A stretch of DNA of 64,000 nucleotides from Bacteroidales bacterium (GCA_029010575.1 JAQXKS010000003.1:35551-99550); one strand, 5' to 3'; shown: positions 43,576 through 53,669, counted from the first letter of the stretch. Numbers and translations are program-made. The notes: generated from the letters alone by a model not told the origin.

Positions 43576-46500
43576 ATGAATCAGAAACTGTTTAGAATTT
43601 ACAATAGGATAGCCTCTGTTGTAGTGTTGCTAGTGGCAGCAGTAACGTATCTGATGACAATGGAACCGACAGTCAGTTTTTGGGACTGTGGTGAATTCAT
43701 TGCCTCATCTTATAAATTGGAAGTAGGACATGCTCCTGGAAACCCTGTTTTCCAGATAATTTCCAGGTTTCTTACAATGTTTGTACCTGCTGAAAAAGCA
43801 GCTGTTGCGGTCAATGTCGGTAGTGCCCTCTGTTCTGCCTTCACTATATTTTTCCTTTACCTGACGATAGCGCATTTGGGAAGGAGAATTCTCGAAAAGG
43901 GTAACAAAAATCCATATTCTACCGGTAACGCGATTGCACTAATTGGTGCTTCAGTGGTAGGCTCCCTTGCTTACTGTTGGTCTGATACCTTTTGGTTTTC
44001 GGCAGTTGAAGCCGAGGTCTATGCGATGTCATCTCTTCTGACGGCCATTTCTTTTTGGGCGATTCTCAAGTGGGAAGAGGGCGCAGATGAGGAGTATGCT
44101 GACAGATGGCTCATCTTCATAGCATTTCTCATGGGTCTGACCATCGGAGTCCATCTGCTCTCACTCCTGGTAATTCCCCCTATCGCACTGATTTATTATT
44201 ATAGAAGAACTCCTAAGGCTACATTAATGGGAACTATATGGACACTTCTGATCTCCTTTGCTGTAATTGCAGTGATTTTGTGGGGTATAGTCCCTTATGT
44301 CCCCAAGGTGGCCGCAGCATTTGATCTGCTCTTTGTCAATACGTTCGGACTTGGATATAACTCAGGTGCGCTTTTCTTTGTCATACTGCTTTTTGTCTTG
44401 AGTTTATTGGCAGTATTCCTTACCAGAAAATACAAGAAATATGTACTTCATACTATTTCTCTTGCATTTACGGTGATCCTTATCGCCTACTCGGCATTCA
44501 TAGTGGTGGTTATACGTTCTGTAAACAACACTCCTACCAATGAGGGACAGCCAGACAATGCCTTCGCTCTGGTCAAATATCTGAGCCGCGAGCAGTTCGG
44601 AAGTACACCGCTTCTGTATGGTCCTTCTTTTGCTTCGCTTCCTTATGATTATGAAAATACGACCTACCATACAGCTCTCGATGGCAAATATTACTCTGCT
44701 CCCGGACCTGTGGATTATATTTTCCCGGCCCAGAGCAAGATGTTCTTTCCGAGGATGCACAGTAGACAGCCGAGTCATATTGACTTTTACAAGAGCTACA
44801 TGGGCAATCGGGGAAAGATTCTGCCAGGATGCGAGCATAAGATGCCAACCTTCGCCGATAATATGAAGTTCTTCTTCGATTATCAGGTTAACTACATGTA
44901 TTTCAGATATTTTATGTGGAATTTCGCAGGTCGTCAAAACGATTTGCACGGTCAGGTCCCCGGGGATTTAGTAAGAGGTAACTGGGAATGCGGAATACCT
45001 TTTATAGATAAGATGAGGCTCTCAGACCAGTCTGAAGGTCCGGACTATATCGTAAACAACGAGTCCAAGAACCATTACTACCTGCTTCCTTTGATTCTCG
45101 GAATTATCGGACTGCTGTATCAGTTGGCAAAGGACAAAAAGAACTGGTTTGTCACTATGCTCCTTTTCCTAATGACAGGTATTGCTATTATTGTCTATCT
45201 TAACCAGTCGCCTTATCAGGTTCGTGAACGTGATTATGCGTATGCAGGTTCGTTTTATGTATTTACAATTTGGATAGGTCTTGCTGTTCTTTCTATATAT
45301 GAAAAGCTTTCTGAATGGCTTGGAAAAGGTAGGCACGAGGCTATTATTGCTCCTGTAGTCTCTGTAGTGTTGCTCTCAGTTCCAATACTGATGGCCGCTC
45401 AAAACTGGGATGACCATGATAGAAGCAACAGGTATACCGCCCGAGATATGGCATATAACTTTATGGAATCTGCAGACCCTCAGGCCATTATAATTACTCA
45501 CGGAGACAACGATACCTTTCCCCTGTGGTATATTCAGGAGGTTGAAGGAGTCGGTACAGATAAGAGGGTAATGAATACTTCGCTTCTGGGCATTGATTGG
45601 TACATAGACCAGATGCAGTGCAAACAATATGAATCCGAACCTATCAGATTTACTACGCCGCGTATCAATTACCTGTATGGAACAAATGAGGCCATACGTA
45701 TCTACGACAGGCTTAGCAGGCCGATAACAGCCAAAGAAGCCATAGAGCTCTTCAATGATCCCAATGTGAAGATATCTGTAAATGGTGAAAAGGAGTGCTT
45801 CCTTGCCTCAAGAAGGATAAGAGTGCCGGTAAACAAGGAAAATGTGATTAAGAACGGAATCGTAGCTCCTTGTGATTACGACAAAATCGTCGACACTCTA
45901 TATCTTAATATTTCCGAAGGAAAGTCAACTTTAACCAAGCCGGAGCTGATGATTCTGGACATGCTCTCGAATTACCAATGGGACAGACCTATCTATATCC
46001 TTTCTCAAGGAGGGGATATCAATATAGGAATAAAGGACTATTTACAGTTTGATGGTTTCATGTATAAGCTGGTTCCTATAAAGAACAGACTCTCCTTGAC
46101 AGAGATTAATCAGGTGGATACTGACAAGATGTATGACCTGCTTATGAACCGTTACAGGTGGGATAGCTTCTCAAAGGATTTCCATGTAGATTATCAGAAC
46201 CTCGTGGTATTCAACAGCAGTTTCAGCCAAAGATATATCTTTGTTCAGACAGCAGTTGCTCTATATCGCAAACAGCAGAAGGATAGGGCAGTAGAAGTTC
46301 TTGACAAGATGCAGGAGGTCTTCCCTGATACTAAGTTCCCTCTCAATACTTCGATTATATACTCTGTAAACGAGATGATGGTGATACAGGCGGCAGAGAT
46401 TTACTATAAGACTGGCAATTCGGACAAAGCCCGTGAACTGCTTACAAAGTTCATGGATGAGACTCTCCTCTCCATCAAACTCTTCAGTAAGCCTTACGGA

Positions 46501-46635
46501 TCTCGTTCTGTCGTCTCCAAGTATGATCTTCAGACCAATTTCCAGCTCTATCAGTATGGCCTTGAGTTATTGGACCAGTTTGATAAGGAATTGGCAGACA
46601 GTTATATAGAAGAGATTGATTACCTTCTTAAGTAG
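43576..46635 (+). CDS. DUF2723 (GT117-type) membrane protein
   Basis: 1019 residues. The N-terminus has NRIASVVVLLVAAVTYLMTM, then EPTVSFWDCGEFIASSYKLE and VGHAPGNPVFQI, the signature of DUF2723, with an acidic residue pair typical of GT-C enzymes. About 12 membrane helices fill residues 1-600 (for example around 110, 170-240, 265-300, 500-600). A soluble C-terminal part has THGDNDTFPLWY and TPR-like helices. Such proteins are thought to be lipid-linked sugar or protein O-glycosyltransferases; substrate unknown. The last codons lie in a 20-bp perfect inverted repeat. Confidence 0.88.
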   Translation: MNQKLFRIYNRIASVVVLLVAAVTYLMTMEPTVSFWDCGEFIASSYKLEVGHAPGNPVFQIISRFLTMFVPAEKAAVAVNVGSALCSAFTIFFLYLTIAHLGRRILEKGNKNPYSTGNAIALIGASVVGSLAYCWSDTFWFSAVEAEVYAMSSLLTAISFWAILKWEEGADEEYADRWLIFIAFLMGLTIGVHLLSLLVIPPIALIYYYRRTPKATLMGTIWTLLISFAVIAVILWGIVPYVPKVAAAFDLLFVNTFGLGYNSGALFFVILLFVLSLLAVFLTRKYKKYVLHTISLAFTVILIAYSAFIVVVIRSVNNTPTNEGQPDNAFALVKYLSREQFGSTPLLYGPSFASLPYDYENTTYHTALDGKYYSAPGPVDYIFPAQSKMFFPRMHSRQPSHIDFYKSYMGNRGKILPGCEHKMPTFADNMKFFFDYQVNYMYFRYFMWNFAGRQNDLHGQVPGDLVRGNWECGIPFIDKMRLSDQSEGPDYIVNNESKNHYYLLPLILGIIGLLYQLAKDKKNWFVTMLLFLMTGIAIIVYLNQSPYQVRERDYAYAGSFYVFTIWIGLAVLSIYEKLSEWLGKGRHEAIIAPVVSVVLLSVPILMAAQNWDDHDRSNRYTARDMAYNFMESADPQAIIITHGDNDTFPLWYIQEVEGVGTDKRVMNTSLLGIDWYIDQMQCKQYESEPIRFTTPRINYLYGTNEAIRIYDRLSRPITAKEAIELFNDPNVKISVNGEKECFLASRRIRVPVNKENVIKNGIVAPCDYDKIVDTLYLNISEGKSTLTKPELMILDMLSNYQWDRPIYILSQGGDINIGIKDYLQFDGFMYKLVPIKNRLSLTEINQVDTDKMYDLLMNRYRWDSFSKDFHVDYQNLVVFNSSFSQRYIFVQTAVALYRKQQKDRAVEVLDKMQEVFPDTKFPLNTSIIYSVNEMMVIQAAEIYYKTGNSDKARELLTKFMDETLLSIKLFSKPYGSRSVVSKYDLQTNFQLYQYGLELLDQFDKELADSYIEEIDYLLK

Positions 46636-46653
46636 AAGGTAATCAATCTCTTC
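46609..46653 (+). terminator. 20-bp inverted repeat spanning the DUF2723 stop codon
   Basis: A perfect 20-bp arm (46609-46628) and its complement (46634-46653) enclose a five-base loop; the TAG stop lies at 46633-46635. It has no T-run behind it, so it is an atypical terminator and may stall ribosomes or protect the mRNA end. A second hairpin follows at 46661. Confidence 0.55.
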
Positions 46654-46660
46654 AAAAGTA

Positions 46661-46690
46661 AATAAGCCGGCCCTGAAGGGTCGGCTTATT
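46661..46690. terminator. Terminator between DUF2723 and tnaA genes
   Basis: A 13-bp stem (46661-46673 with 46678-46690; one G-T pair) with a TGAA loop, flanked by A/T-rich bases on both sides. It can serve both convergent genes. Confidence 0.75.
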
Positions 46691-46706
46691 TGTCTTATGT
46701 AAATAG

Positions 46707-48080
46707 TTAAAGTCTTTCAAGCTTGACTGTGAAGTGACGCATGAGCTCAGTTTCCCAAACGATCTTCACACCGCGTTTGATCTGGTCACGACGGTCGTAA
46801 ACATTCTTGAGAGCAGCTGCGATAACATCCATGTGGTTGTTGGTGTATACACGGCGCGCGATACACAGACGGAGAAGGTCAAGACCACCGAAACGGTTTT
46901 CACGTGTTACAGGGTCACGGTCAGCAAGAATATAACCGATTTCGCATCCACGGATACCTGCTTCAAGATAAAGTTCGATTGCCAGAGTCTGTGCAGGGAA
47001 TTCTTCCTTAGGGATGTTTGAGAGTACTCTGTCAGCATCGATAAAGAGGGCGTGACCACCTACGGGACGCTGGTAAGGAATACCATATTCATCAAGTTTG
47101 GCAGCAAGATACTGAACCTGTTTGATACGTGTTTCGATGTTGTCGAGCTCTGTATTTTCATCAAGACCTACAGCCAGAGCTGCCATATCACGGCCGTTCA
47201 TACCGCCATATGTAAGATATCCTTCGAAAGGAATACAGAAGCGTTTAGCGCCTTCATACCAGTCTTCGTGTCTGGTTGCGATGAAACCGCCCATGTTTAC
47301 AAGACCGTCTTTCTTCGAAGACATAGTCATACCATCAGCATAGGTGAACATTTCCAGACAAATCTCTTTGATGCTCTTATCTGCGTATCCCTTTTCACGA
47401 GTACGGATGAAATATGCGTTTTCTACGAAACGTGCAGAGTCGAAGATGACGCGTTTTCCGTATTTGTCAGCAATTGCACGTACTTCGCGCAGATTCTGCA
47501 TAGATACAGGCTGTCCGCCGGCAGTATTGTTGGTAACGGTTACGATGATGAAAGGAACCTTGTCGGCGTTTTCAGCAAGGCATTTATCGAGTTTTGCAGG
47601 GTCAACATTACCTTTGAAAGGAACTTCGAGCTGAGTGTCCTTTGCTTCGTCTACTGTACAGTCTACAGCGAATGCTTTACGGCTTTCGATGTGGCCTTTG
47701 GTAGTATCGAAATGAGAGTTTCCGGGAACGATGTCACCTGCCTTAACTAAATGGCTGAATAGTACGTTTTCGGCTGCACGGCCCTGGTGTGTAGGGATTA
47801 CATAGTCGAATCCGGTAATCTTCTTGATAGTGTCTTTAAGCTGGAAGAATGAAGAAGAGCCTGCATAGCTTTCGTCACCCATCATCATTGCTGCCCACTG
47901 ACGGTCGCTCATTGCACCTGTACCGGAGTCTGTAAGGCAGTCGATATATACTTGTTCTGATTTAAGCTGGAAAAGGTTGTAGTGGGCTTCCTTGATCCAT
48001 TTTTCACGTTCTTCACGTGTACTTTTACGGATGGGTTCCACCATCTTTATTTTCCATGATTCTGCAAAAGGGAGTTCCAT
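46707..48080 (-). CDS. tnaA: Tryptophanase
   Basis: 457 residues. TnaA splits tryptophan to indole, pyruvate and ammonia with PLP. DSGTGAMSDRQWAAMMMGDE, YVIPTHQGRAAENVLF, NNTAGGQPVSMQNLR, FDSARFVENAYFI and MSSKKDGLVNMGG (PLP Lys, about K257) are seen. The residue that is Arg381 in tyrosine phenol-lyase is Ile here (GCEIGYIL), which favours tryptophanase. The N-terminus MELPFAESWKIKMVEPIRKS is as in other Bacteroidota forms. No permease gene or leader peptide accompanies it; codon bias is strong. Confidence 0.93.
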   Translation of the reverse strand: MELPFAESWKIKMVEPIRKSTREEREKWIKEAHYNLFQLKSEQVYIDCLTDSGTGAMSDRQWAAMMMGDESYAGSSSFFQLKDTIKKITGFDYVIPTHQGRAAENVLFSHLVKAGDIVPGNSHFDTTKGHIESRKAFAVDCTVDEAKDTQLEVPFKGNVDPAKLDKCLAENADKVPFIIVTVTNNTAGGQPVSMQNLREVRAIADKYGKRVIFDSARFVENAYFIRTREKGYADKSIKEICLEMFTYADGMTMSSKKDGLVNMGGFIATRHEDWYEGAKRFCIPFEGYLTYGGMNGRDMAALAVGLDENTELDNIETRIKQVQYLAAKLDEYGIPYQRPVGGHALFIDADRVLSNIPKEEFPAQTLAIELYLEAGIRGCEIGYILADRDPVTRENRFGGLDLLRLCIARRVYTNNHMDVIAAALKNVYDRRDQIKRGVKIVWETELMRHFTVKLERL

Positions 48081-48126
48081 ATAATTATTATTTAATTAGT
48101 GTTTGTTAATGATTTTTTTATCTGAA

Positions 48127-48134
48127 CAAAGATA
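48127..48134 (-). promoter_or_regulatory. Putative -7 box of tnaA
   Basis: CAAAGATA on plus reads TATCTTTG on minus, 46 bases before the tnaA start. It lies between the secDF terminator and tnaA, so tnaA has its own promoter. Confidence 0.42.
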
Positions 48135-48148
48135 ACAAAAAAAATAAA

Positions 48149-48173
48149 GGATGCCCTCTTTTTTTGGGCATCC
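48149..48173 (-). terminator. Terminator after secDF
   Basis: On minus, GGATGCCC pairs with GGGCATCC (48173-48166 with 48156-48149) around an A-rich loop, followed by TTTATTTTTTTT. Strong T-run supports it as a terminator of secDF. Confidence 0.82.
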
Positions 48174-48197
48174 CTTAAAATTATTAGTGTAATGTGA

Positions 48198-51100
48198 TTA
48201 CTTAAGTTCTTTTTTTGCAGCTTTTGCGTGGAGGTCATACATGATAGGAGTACCGACAAAGATTGAAGAATAGGTACCTATTACGATGCCCACGAGCAGT
48301 GCAACAGCAAGACCTCTTATGACTTCACCACCGAATATTGCAATTGCAAGCATTACGACGAATGTAGAACCTGAGGTATTCACTGTACGTGCGAGGGTGC
48401 TGTTGAGCGCCTCGTTGATATTCTGACGCAGATCACGCTTAGGATAGAGTGTTCTGTATTCACGGATACGGTCGAAGATAACCACAGAGTCATTGATTGA
48501 GTAACCGATGATGGTAAGAACCGCAGCGATGAATGTCTGGTCTACATCGAGGCTGAAAGGAAGGATTCCCGAGAAGAGTGAGAAGAATCCGATAACGATG
48601 ATGGCATCGTGCACGGTAGATACCGCTCCACCAAGACCCCATCTCCAGCCTTTGAACCTGAGCGCGATGTAGGCAAAGATTACGAATATAGCGATGATAA
48701 CTGCGATAATGGCGTCTCTCTTGATGTCGTTTGCCACTGTAGGACCGACCTTGTCTGAAGAGATGATACCGTTAGGATTATCGACTGTAGATGTGAATTC
48801 TTCGTATGTAAGAGGGGTTGAGAAGAAATCTTTCAAAGCGTTGTAAAGCTTTCCGTCAACTATTGCATCTGATTCGGCTGAATTCTCTTCGATGAGATAT
48901 TTTGTGGTAATCTTCATCTGGCTTCCACCACCGAACTGTTTTACTTCCACGCTACCGTCGAATTCTGCCATAGCAGCCTCTCTAACCTGTGCATCGGTTA
49001 CGTTGGTATCAAATCTTACAACGTATGTTCTACCTCCTGTGAAGTCTACACCATAGGTAAAGCCTTTGAATGTCATTGAAGCGAGACTTATTACGATGAG
49101 GATACATGAGATGATATATGCGACTTTGCGTTTGTTCATGAAGTCGATTCGGGTGTTCTGGAGGAAGTTTTCAGAGAACTTGTTGGAGAATGATATCTTC
49201 TTGTTCTTTGAGAGTCTCGCTTCGAAAATCAATCGGGTGATGAAGATTGATGTAAGGAGTGAGGTGATAAGACCGATAACAAGTGTTGTTGCAAAACCCT
49301 GTACAGGACCTGAACCGAATACGAAGAGAACTATACCTGTAAGGATGGTAGTGATGTTACCGTCGATAATAGCTGAGTATGCGTTCTTGTAACCATCGCT
49401 GATTGCAAGTCTGAGAGCCTTTCCTGCGCGGAGCTCTTCCTTTACACGTTCATAAATGATAACGTTGGCATCCACAGCCATACCCAGTGTGAGGACGAGA
49501 CCTGCGATACCGGGGAGTGTGAGTACTGCTCCGAATGAAACGAGCGCACCCATGAGGAATACCACGTTGCACAGAAGTGCGACATCGGCTGCAATACCTG
49601 CTCCCTTGTAGAAGAAGAGCATGTAGAGAAGTACGAGTACGAAGGCTATCACGAACGAAATCATACCTGCACGGATTGATTCGCTACCGAGTGAAGGACC
49701 TACCACCTGTTCCTGGATGATGGTTGCAGGGGCGGGAAGTTTACCTGATTTGAGCACGTTGGCAAGGTCTTCTGCTTCCTGGATGGTAAAGTGTCCCGAG
49801 ATTGAAGAGTGACCTCCTGTAATTTCAGTATTTACGCGAGGGAACGAGTAAACCATTCCGTCGAGCACGATAGCTATGCATTTTCCGATATTGTCAGCGG
49901 TAAGGCGTGACCATACTCTGGCACCTTCTGCGTTCATTGCCATGTCGACTTCAGGCTGGCCGCCCATATTGCCGTATGATACTCTGGCATCGGTTACGAC
50001 ACCACCGTCCAGGGGTGCCTTGTTGTCACGGGTGCTGGTTCTTATGGCGATGAGCTGGTAATATGAATCGCTGCCGTACTCTTCTGCAGGTTTTACAGAC
50101 CACATGGGAACAAGGTCAACAGGGAGGACATCCTTCACTTGAGGAAGTGAAAGCCATGCGTTGATTTTGGCTGTATCCTTGTAGTGTGCGACGCCCATTA
50201 CAGGACCTGGCATAATCTGACCGTTGTAGGTAGCGGGGTTGAGCACATAGAAGAGAGGGTTGTTCTTAGCGAAGGTTATTTCATCGTTTGAAAGCGAATC
50301 CTGTGCGGCAAGCTGTTCGGCAAGTGTCTTTTCGCTATCACTATTTTCTTCACCGGCTTCAGAAGATTCACCAAGATATTCTCTGATTATTGTGTTTGCA
50401 GACTGGAGTGAACCGAAGATTTCGCTGCATTCGTAGGTAGTCCAGAATTCGAGTGAAGCAGTTCCCTGAAGGAGTTTTCTGACGCGTTCAGGTTCCTTGA
50501 CACCAGGAAGTTCGACGAGGATACGACCTGAGTTACCAATCTTCTGGATGTTGGGCGAAGTGACGCCGAAACGGTCGATACGGTTGCGCAATACATTGAA
50601 TGAGTTTGCGATAGCGCTTTCAGACTCTTTTCTGATGATTGAAATAACTTCGTCATCTGAAGATTCAGCGGTAACTTTTCCGCTCAATGCCATCGAAGAG
50701 AATACATGCGAAAGCCTTTTCTCAGGAGCAACTGTCTTCCATGCCTGGGCGAAGAGTGTTATAAAATCTTCTCTGCTTTCTGCTTCGTTTTTCTTTGCCA
50801 GAGCAAGCGCCTGTTCGAATTCGGCAGATGTGTTGTTGTCTGAAAGAACTCTGAGAAGGTCGCTCAGTTCCACCTGAAGCATTACGTTCATACCGCCCTT
50901 AAGGTCAAGACCAAGGTTGATCTCTTTCTCTTTGACCTCCTTATAGGTGTAGCCAAAGTAGACCTTTTCTGAGTTGATGGAATCAAGGTAATACCTGTTT
51001 TTCTCTTTTCTGACTGAGTCTAGATAATAAGCTTTGTTGAGGTCTGAAACCTCTGCGAAAGAGGGTTTGAGCTGTTCAGCAGCTACGGCAGCTTCCGCAT

Positions 51101-51212
51101 ATTTCACCGCCTTATTCTCCTGAATAGAGGAGACTGCAGTGAAGGAGAGCTGGTAGATGCAGGCTAACCCGATCAAAATTGCCACAAACGAGATGGCTCC
51201 TTTACTTTGCAT
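48198..51212 (-). CDS. secDF: Protein translocase SecDF fusion
   Basis: 1004 residues; SecD and SecF are fused, as is usual in Bacteroidota. SecD has an N-terminal helix (AISFVAILIGLACIYQLSFT), KEINLGLDLKGGMNVMLQVE (P1 start), LEFWTTYECSEIFG and the membrane part IRAGMISFVIAFVLVLLYML with VDANVIIYERVKEELR. SecF starts at about residue 685 (MNKRKVAYIISCILIVISL) and has FKGFTYGVDFTGGRTYVVRF and YSINDSVVIFDRIREYR. It uses the proton gradient to pull exported proteins out of the Sec channel. It is divergent from the SPOR gene. Confidence 0.96.
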   Translation of the reverse strand: MQSKGAISFVAILIGLACIYQLSFTAVSSIQENKAVKYAEAAVAAEQLKPSFAEVSDLNKAYYLDSVRKEKNRYYLDSINSEKVYFGYTYKEVKEKEINLGLDLKGGMNVMLQVELSDLLRVLSDNNTSAEFEQALALAKKNEAESREDFITLFAQAWKTVAPEKRLSHVFSSMALSGKVTAESSDDEVISIIRKESESAIANSFNVLRNRIDRFGVTSPNIQKIGNSGRILVELPGVKEPERVRKLLQGTASLEFWTTYECSEIFGSLQSANTIIREYLGESSEAGEENSDSEKTLAEQLAAQDSLSNDEITFAKNNPLFYVLNPATYNGQIMPGPVMGVAHYKDTAKINAWLSLPQVKDVLPVDLVPMWSVKPAEEYGSDSYYQLIAIRTSTRDNKAPLDGGVVTDARVSYGNMGGQPEVDMAMNAEGARVWSRLTADNIGKCIAIVLDGMVYSFPRVNTEITGGHSSISGHFTIQEAEDLANVLKSGKLPAPATIIQEQVVGPSLGSESIRAGMISFVIAFVLVLLYMLFFYKGAGIAADVALLCNVVFLMGALVSFGAVLTLPGIAGLVLTLGMAVDANVIIYERVKEELRAGKALRLAISDGYKNAYSAIIDGNITTILTGIVLFVFGSGPVQGFATTLVIGLITSLLTSIFITRLIFEARLSKNKKISFSNKFSENFLQNTRIDFMNKRKVAYIISCILIVISLASMTFKGFTYGVDFTGGRTYVVRFDTNVTDAQVREAAMAEFDGSVEVKQFGGGSQMKITTKYLIEENSAESDAIVDGKLYNALKDFFSTPLTYEEFTSTVDNPNGIISSDKVGPTVANDIKRDAIIAVIIAIFVIFAYIALRFKGWRWGLGGAVSTVHDAIIVIGFFSLFSGILPFSLDVDQTFIAAVLTIIGYSINDSVVIFDRIREYRTLYPKRDLRQNINEALNSTLARTVNTSGSTFVVMLAIAIFGGEVIRGLAVALLVGIVIGTYSSIFVGTPIMYDLHAKAAKKELK

Positions 51213-51256
51213 ATTGAATCAATTTTAAATAGTTGTCTCTAAAGTAAAATAGGGTG

Positions 51257-51313
51257 CAAAATTAAGATTTTTTCCCTTATGTAAAAATAATTATTTGATA
51301 TTATCTATCTTTG
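51257..51313. promoter_or_regulatory. Divergent -7 boxes for secDF and the SPOR gene
   Basis: CAAAATTA at 51257-51264 reads TAATTTTG on minus, 44 bases before secDF. TATCTTTG at 51306-51313 on plus is 19 bases before the SPOR gene ATG. Both match TAnnTTTG. Confidence 0.45.
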
Positions 51314-51332
51314 TGCTGAAATCGTTTATGGT

Positions 51333-53204
51333 ATGAAAAGGACTGTTCTAATAGTTTCTATGATATTTCATCTTCTGTGGGTCTCTGCTCCGCTTTGGGG
51401 ACAGGATGTAAATGGAGAATTGTCTGCTGCCGATGCAGCTTATTCGCGATATGAGTTCGAATCAGCATTGAAGCAGTACGAAAAGTTGGTCCGAGAGCAG
51501 ACAGAACCTGAAGCGGTTTCATTGCTGGAGGATTGCGTTCTGCGCTGCCGCAACGGTATAAGTATGATGCAGGCCCCTCCAAGACCCAGATCAATCTCCT
51601 CTTATGAGGCTCAAAAATCTGATTTTTATCAGTATCTGGTCTCCGATGTGGATGGAAGCTGGATTGATATCCCCAATCCTTTCCTCAAGGGGGATATTGC
51701 CCACGAATATTACCGTGGCTGTTATTTTCCAAAGGATACCCCCATCTTTCTTTTCAGTGCTCCGGACACTTCTGGAAGGTGGAACATAATGTTTTCTGTG
51801 CAAAAAAATGGAGTCTGGTCTGAGCCACAACTCTTTTCGGAGGCAGTAGTTTCACAGGGGGATGACATATTTCCATTTCTCTCTGAAGATGGCAACACTC
51901 TCTATTTTGCCTCTAACGGATTTCCTGGAATCGGGGGATATGACCTTTTCGTGAGTACGAGAAATCCCCAGACAGGGAGATGGAGTGAGCCTCAGAATAT
52001 GGGGTTTCCCTACTCTTCAGTCTCCGATGACATTGCTTATGCCCCTTTGTCCTCAGAGGGAGTTGACTTGATAGCCACAACAAGGTACTGTGAGGATGAT
52101 TTTGTCTCTCTCTATGCAATTGAAATCTCACTCAATCCGATTGGGGCTTCCATCGGCAATGGTGAATCCGTAAAGAAAATTGCCTCTTTCGAGCCATCTA
52201 ATGAAACAAGTAGTAGCTCCACAGAGGTGGACCCCAAAGGAAATAAGTTCGGTTCCTATTCAGAACTGGTGATGAGACAGCGTCAGGTCAAGAAGAACTA
52301 CATGAAAAAGGCGGAGAAGGCTGCTGAGGCGCAAGTCATATACGAGAAGGCTTCCGAAGATGACCGGCTATTTCTTCAGGAAATACTGGATGAGGCTAGC
52401 AATGAGGCATCTATTTGTAGGAGGGAGCTGGATTCTCTTAATATTCTTATTAGGAATATGGAGGATGCTTTCTTGGCAGATGGCATCATCCCTCTGGTTG
52501 TGGAAGAGAAGCAGCAGGAGAAGAAGGATGCTGACATTCAAGGGAAGATGCCTTCGTATCGTTTTACTTCACATCTTTGTATGGAAATGCCGTTTATCAC
52601 TATAGAGACACCTGTGGAACATAAGGATGAAAAGCCGACATTCGACTACACATTCAAAATCGGAAAGAGTGCAACCTATGCTCCTGATCAGAAACTCCCT
52701 TCTGGTGTAGTTTTCCAAATACAGATAGCGGTGCTGGCAAAGAAGGCCTCTGTCAAAGAACTCAAGGGGCTTTCACCTGTTTATGTCAAAAAGCTCAAAA
52801 GCGGCAAATACCTTCATACTGTAGGAATTTTCCGTAGTCTGCAGGAGGCCAAAGAGGCTCTTCCGAAGGTTAAGAAGCAGGGCTATTCAGAGGCATTCAT
52901 AATTGCATATAAAGACGGTAAATCGATCTCTCTGAAAGAGGCTTCTGCAGCCCTCTTGTCAAAGCCGGCAGAAACATTTGCCTACAATGTCGAGATTACC
53001 GGATATGAAGGCCCTCTGCCTGATGATGTAATAGCTCTTATTCAGAAAAATAGTAATAAGGAGATTATGTCGTTACGGAGTAACGGAAAAGAGTATTTTC
53101 TCGTTGGACCGTTTTCGGACAAGAGTGCTGCTAACCATCTATGTCAGATGCTCAGGGTAAACGGTGTAAAGGGTGTAAATATAAAGTCTATAAAAATACA
53201 GTAG
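51333..53204 (+). CDS. TPR/PD40/SPOR envelope protein
   Basis: 623 residues. Signal peptide to about residue 24 (LLWVSAPLWGQ). A short TPR-like segment follows (about 31-72, ADAAYSRYEFESALKQYEKL). A PD40-type blade lies at about 170-215 (DDIFPFLSEDGNTLYFAS and GGYDLFVSTRNPQTG). A coiled coil lies at about 310-390. Two SPOR-like repeats end the protein: about 462-540 (VVFQIQIAVLAKKASVKEL, LHTVGIFRSLQEAKEALPKV) and about 547-623 (YFLVGPFSDKSAANHLCQML). SPOR domains bind denuded peptidoglycan, so the protein is probably an outer-membrane or periplasmic factor held at the cell wall. nfeD begins two bases after the stop. Confidence 0.82.
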   Translation: MKRTVLIVSMIFHLLWVSAPLWGQDVNGELSAADAAYSRYEFESALKQYEKLVREQTEPEAVSLLEDCVLRCRNGISMMQAPPRPRSISSYEAQKSDFYQYLVSDVDGSWIDIPNPFLKGDIAHEYYRGCYFPKDTPIFLFSAPDTSGRWNIMFSVQKNGVWSEPQLFSEAVVSQGDDIFPFLSEDGNTLYFASNGFPGIGGYDLFVSTRNPQTGRWSEPQNMGFPYSSVSDDIAYAPLSSEGVDLIATTRYCEDDFVSLYAIEISLNPIGASIGNGESVKKIASFEPSNETSSSSTEVDPKGNKFGSYSELVMRQRQVKKNYMKKAEKAAEAQVIYEKASEDDRLFLQEILDEASNEASICRRELDSLNILIRNMEDAFLADGIIPLVVEEKQQEKKDADIQGKMPSYRFTSHLCMEMPFITIETPVEHKDEKPTFDYTFKIGKSATYAPDQKLPSGVVFQIQIAVLAKKASVKELKGLSPVYVKKLKSGKYLHTVGIFRSLQEAKEALPKVKKQGYSEAFIIAYKDGKSISLKEASAALLSKPAETFAYNVEITGYEGPLPDDVIALIQKNSNKEIMSLRSNGKEYFLVGPFSDKSAANHLCQMLRVNGVKGVNIKSIKIQ

Positions 53205-53206
53205 CT

Positions 53207-53668
53207 ATGATCTATATTATATCTCTTATTCTAATCGGCATTCTTTTTATAATAGCGGAAATTGTCTTTATTCCAGGCATTTTCGTTACTGGGTTTATTG
53301 GCGTGGCGGCATTGGTCGCTTCGTGTTATTTTGCCTTTGCCGATTATGGAAATGTGTGGGGAACTGTAGTTGTGGCAGTCGATGCACTTCTGTTGCTTTT
53401 CTTTACAGTGATGGCTCTTCGCTCCAAGACATGGAAAAAACTGGCACTTAAGACTGAGATTGATTCATCAGTTGATGTAGCTCCCGGTCTCAAAGGTGTC
53501 AAGGAGGGAGATATTTTGCTGACTCTGACCAGACTTGCTCCGATGGGAAAGGCTCTTGCAGGAACAGTTCCCGTTGAGGTGACTGCGATGGATGATATCA
53601 TTGAGCCCAAGCGAGAGGTGGTGGTCACTCTGATTCAAGACAATAAAATTTATGTAAAAACAAAATAA
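53207..53668 (+). CDS. NfeD-family membrane protein, short form
   Basis: 153 residues from the ATG at 53207; an upstream open frame to 53141 overlaps the SPOR gene and is not likely used. Three to four membrane helices ([57 protein letters not shown]) lead into a C-terminal OB-fold (about 95-153) with [19 protein letters not shown]. This short form lacks the protease domain. NfeD partners with flotillin-like SPFH proteins, and floA starts two bases downstream. Confidence 0.88.
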   Translation: MIYIISLILIGILFIIAEIVFIPGIFVTGFIGVAALVASCYFAFADYGNVWGTVVVAVDALLLLFFTVMALRSKTWKKLALKTEIDSSVDVAPGLKGVKEGDILLTLTRLAPMGKALAGTVPVEVTAMDDIIEPKREVVVTLIQDNKIYVKTK

Positions 53669-53669
53669 T

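Noticed and set aside
47052..47750. A 232-codon plus-strand open frame inside tnaA
   Set aside because: It is fully antisense to a strongly codon-biased gene, is Cys/Phe-rich without domain motifs, and has no promoter; such frames are by-products of codon bias.
46707..48080. Tyrosine phenol-lyase as an alternative to tryptophanase
   Set aside because: The place of the phenol-lyase-specific Arg381 is Ile in GCEIGYIL, as in tryptophanases, and the N-terminus matches Bacteroidota TnaA.
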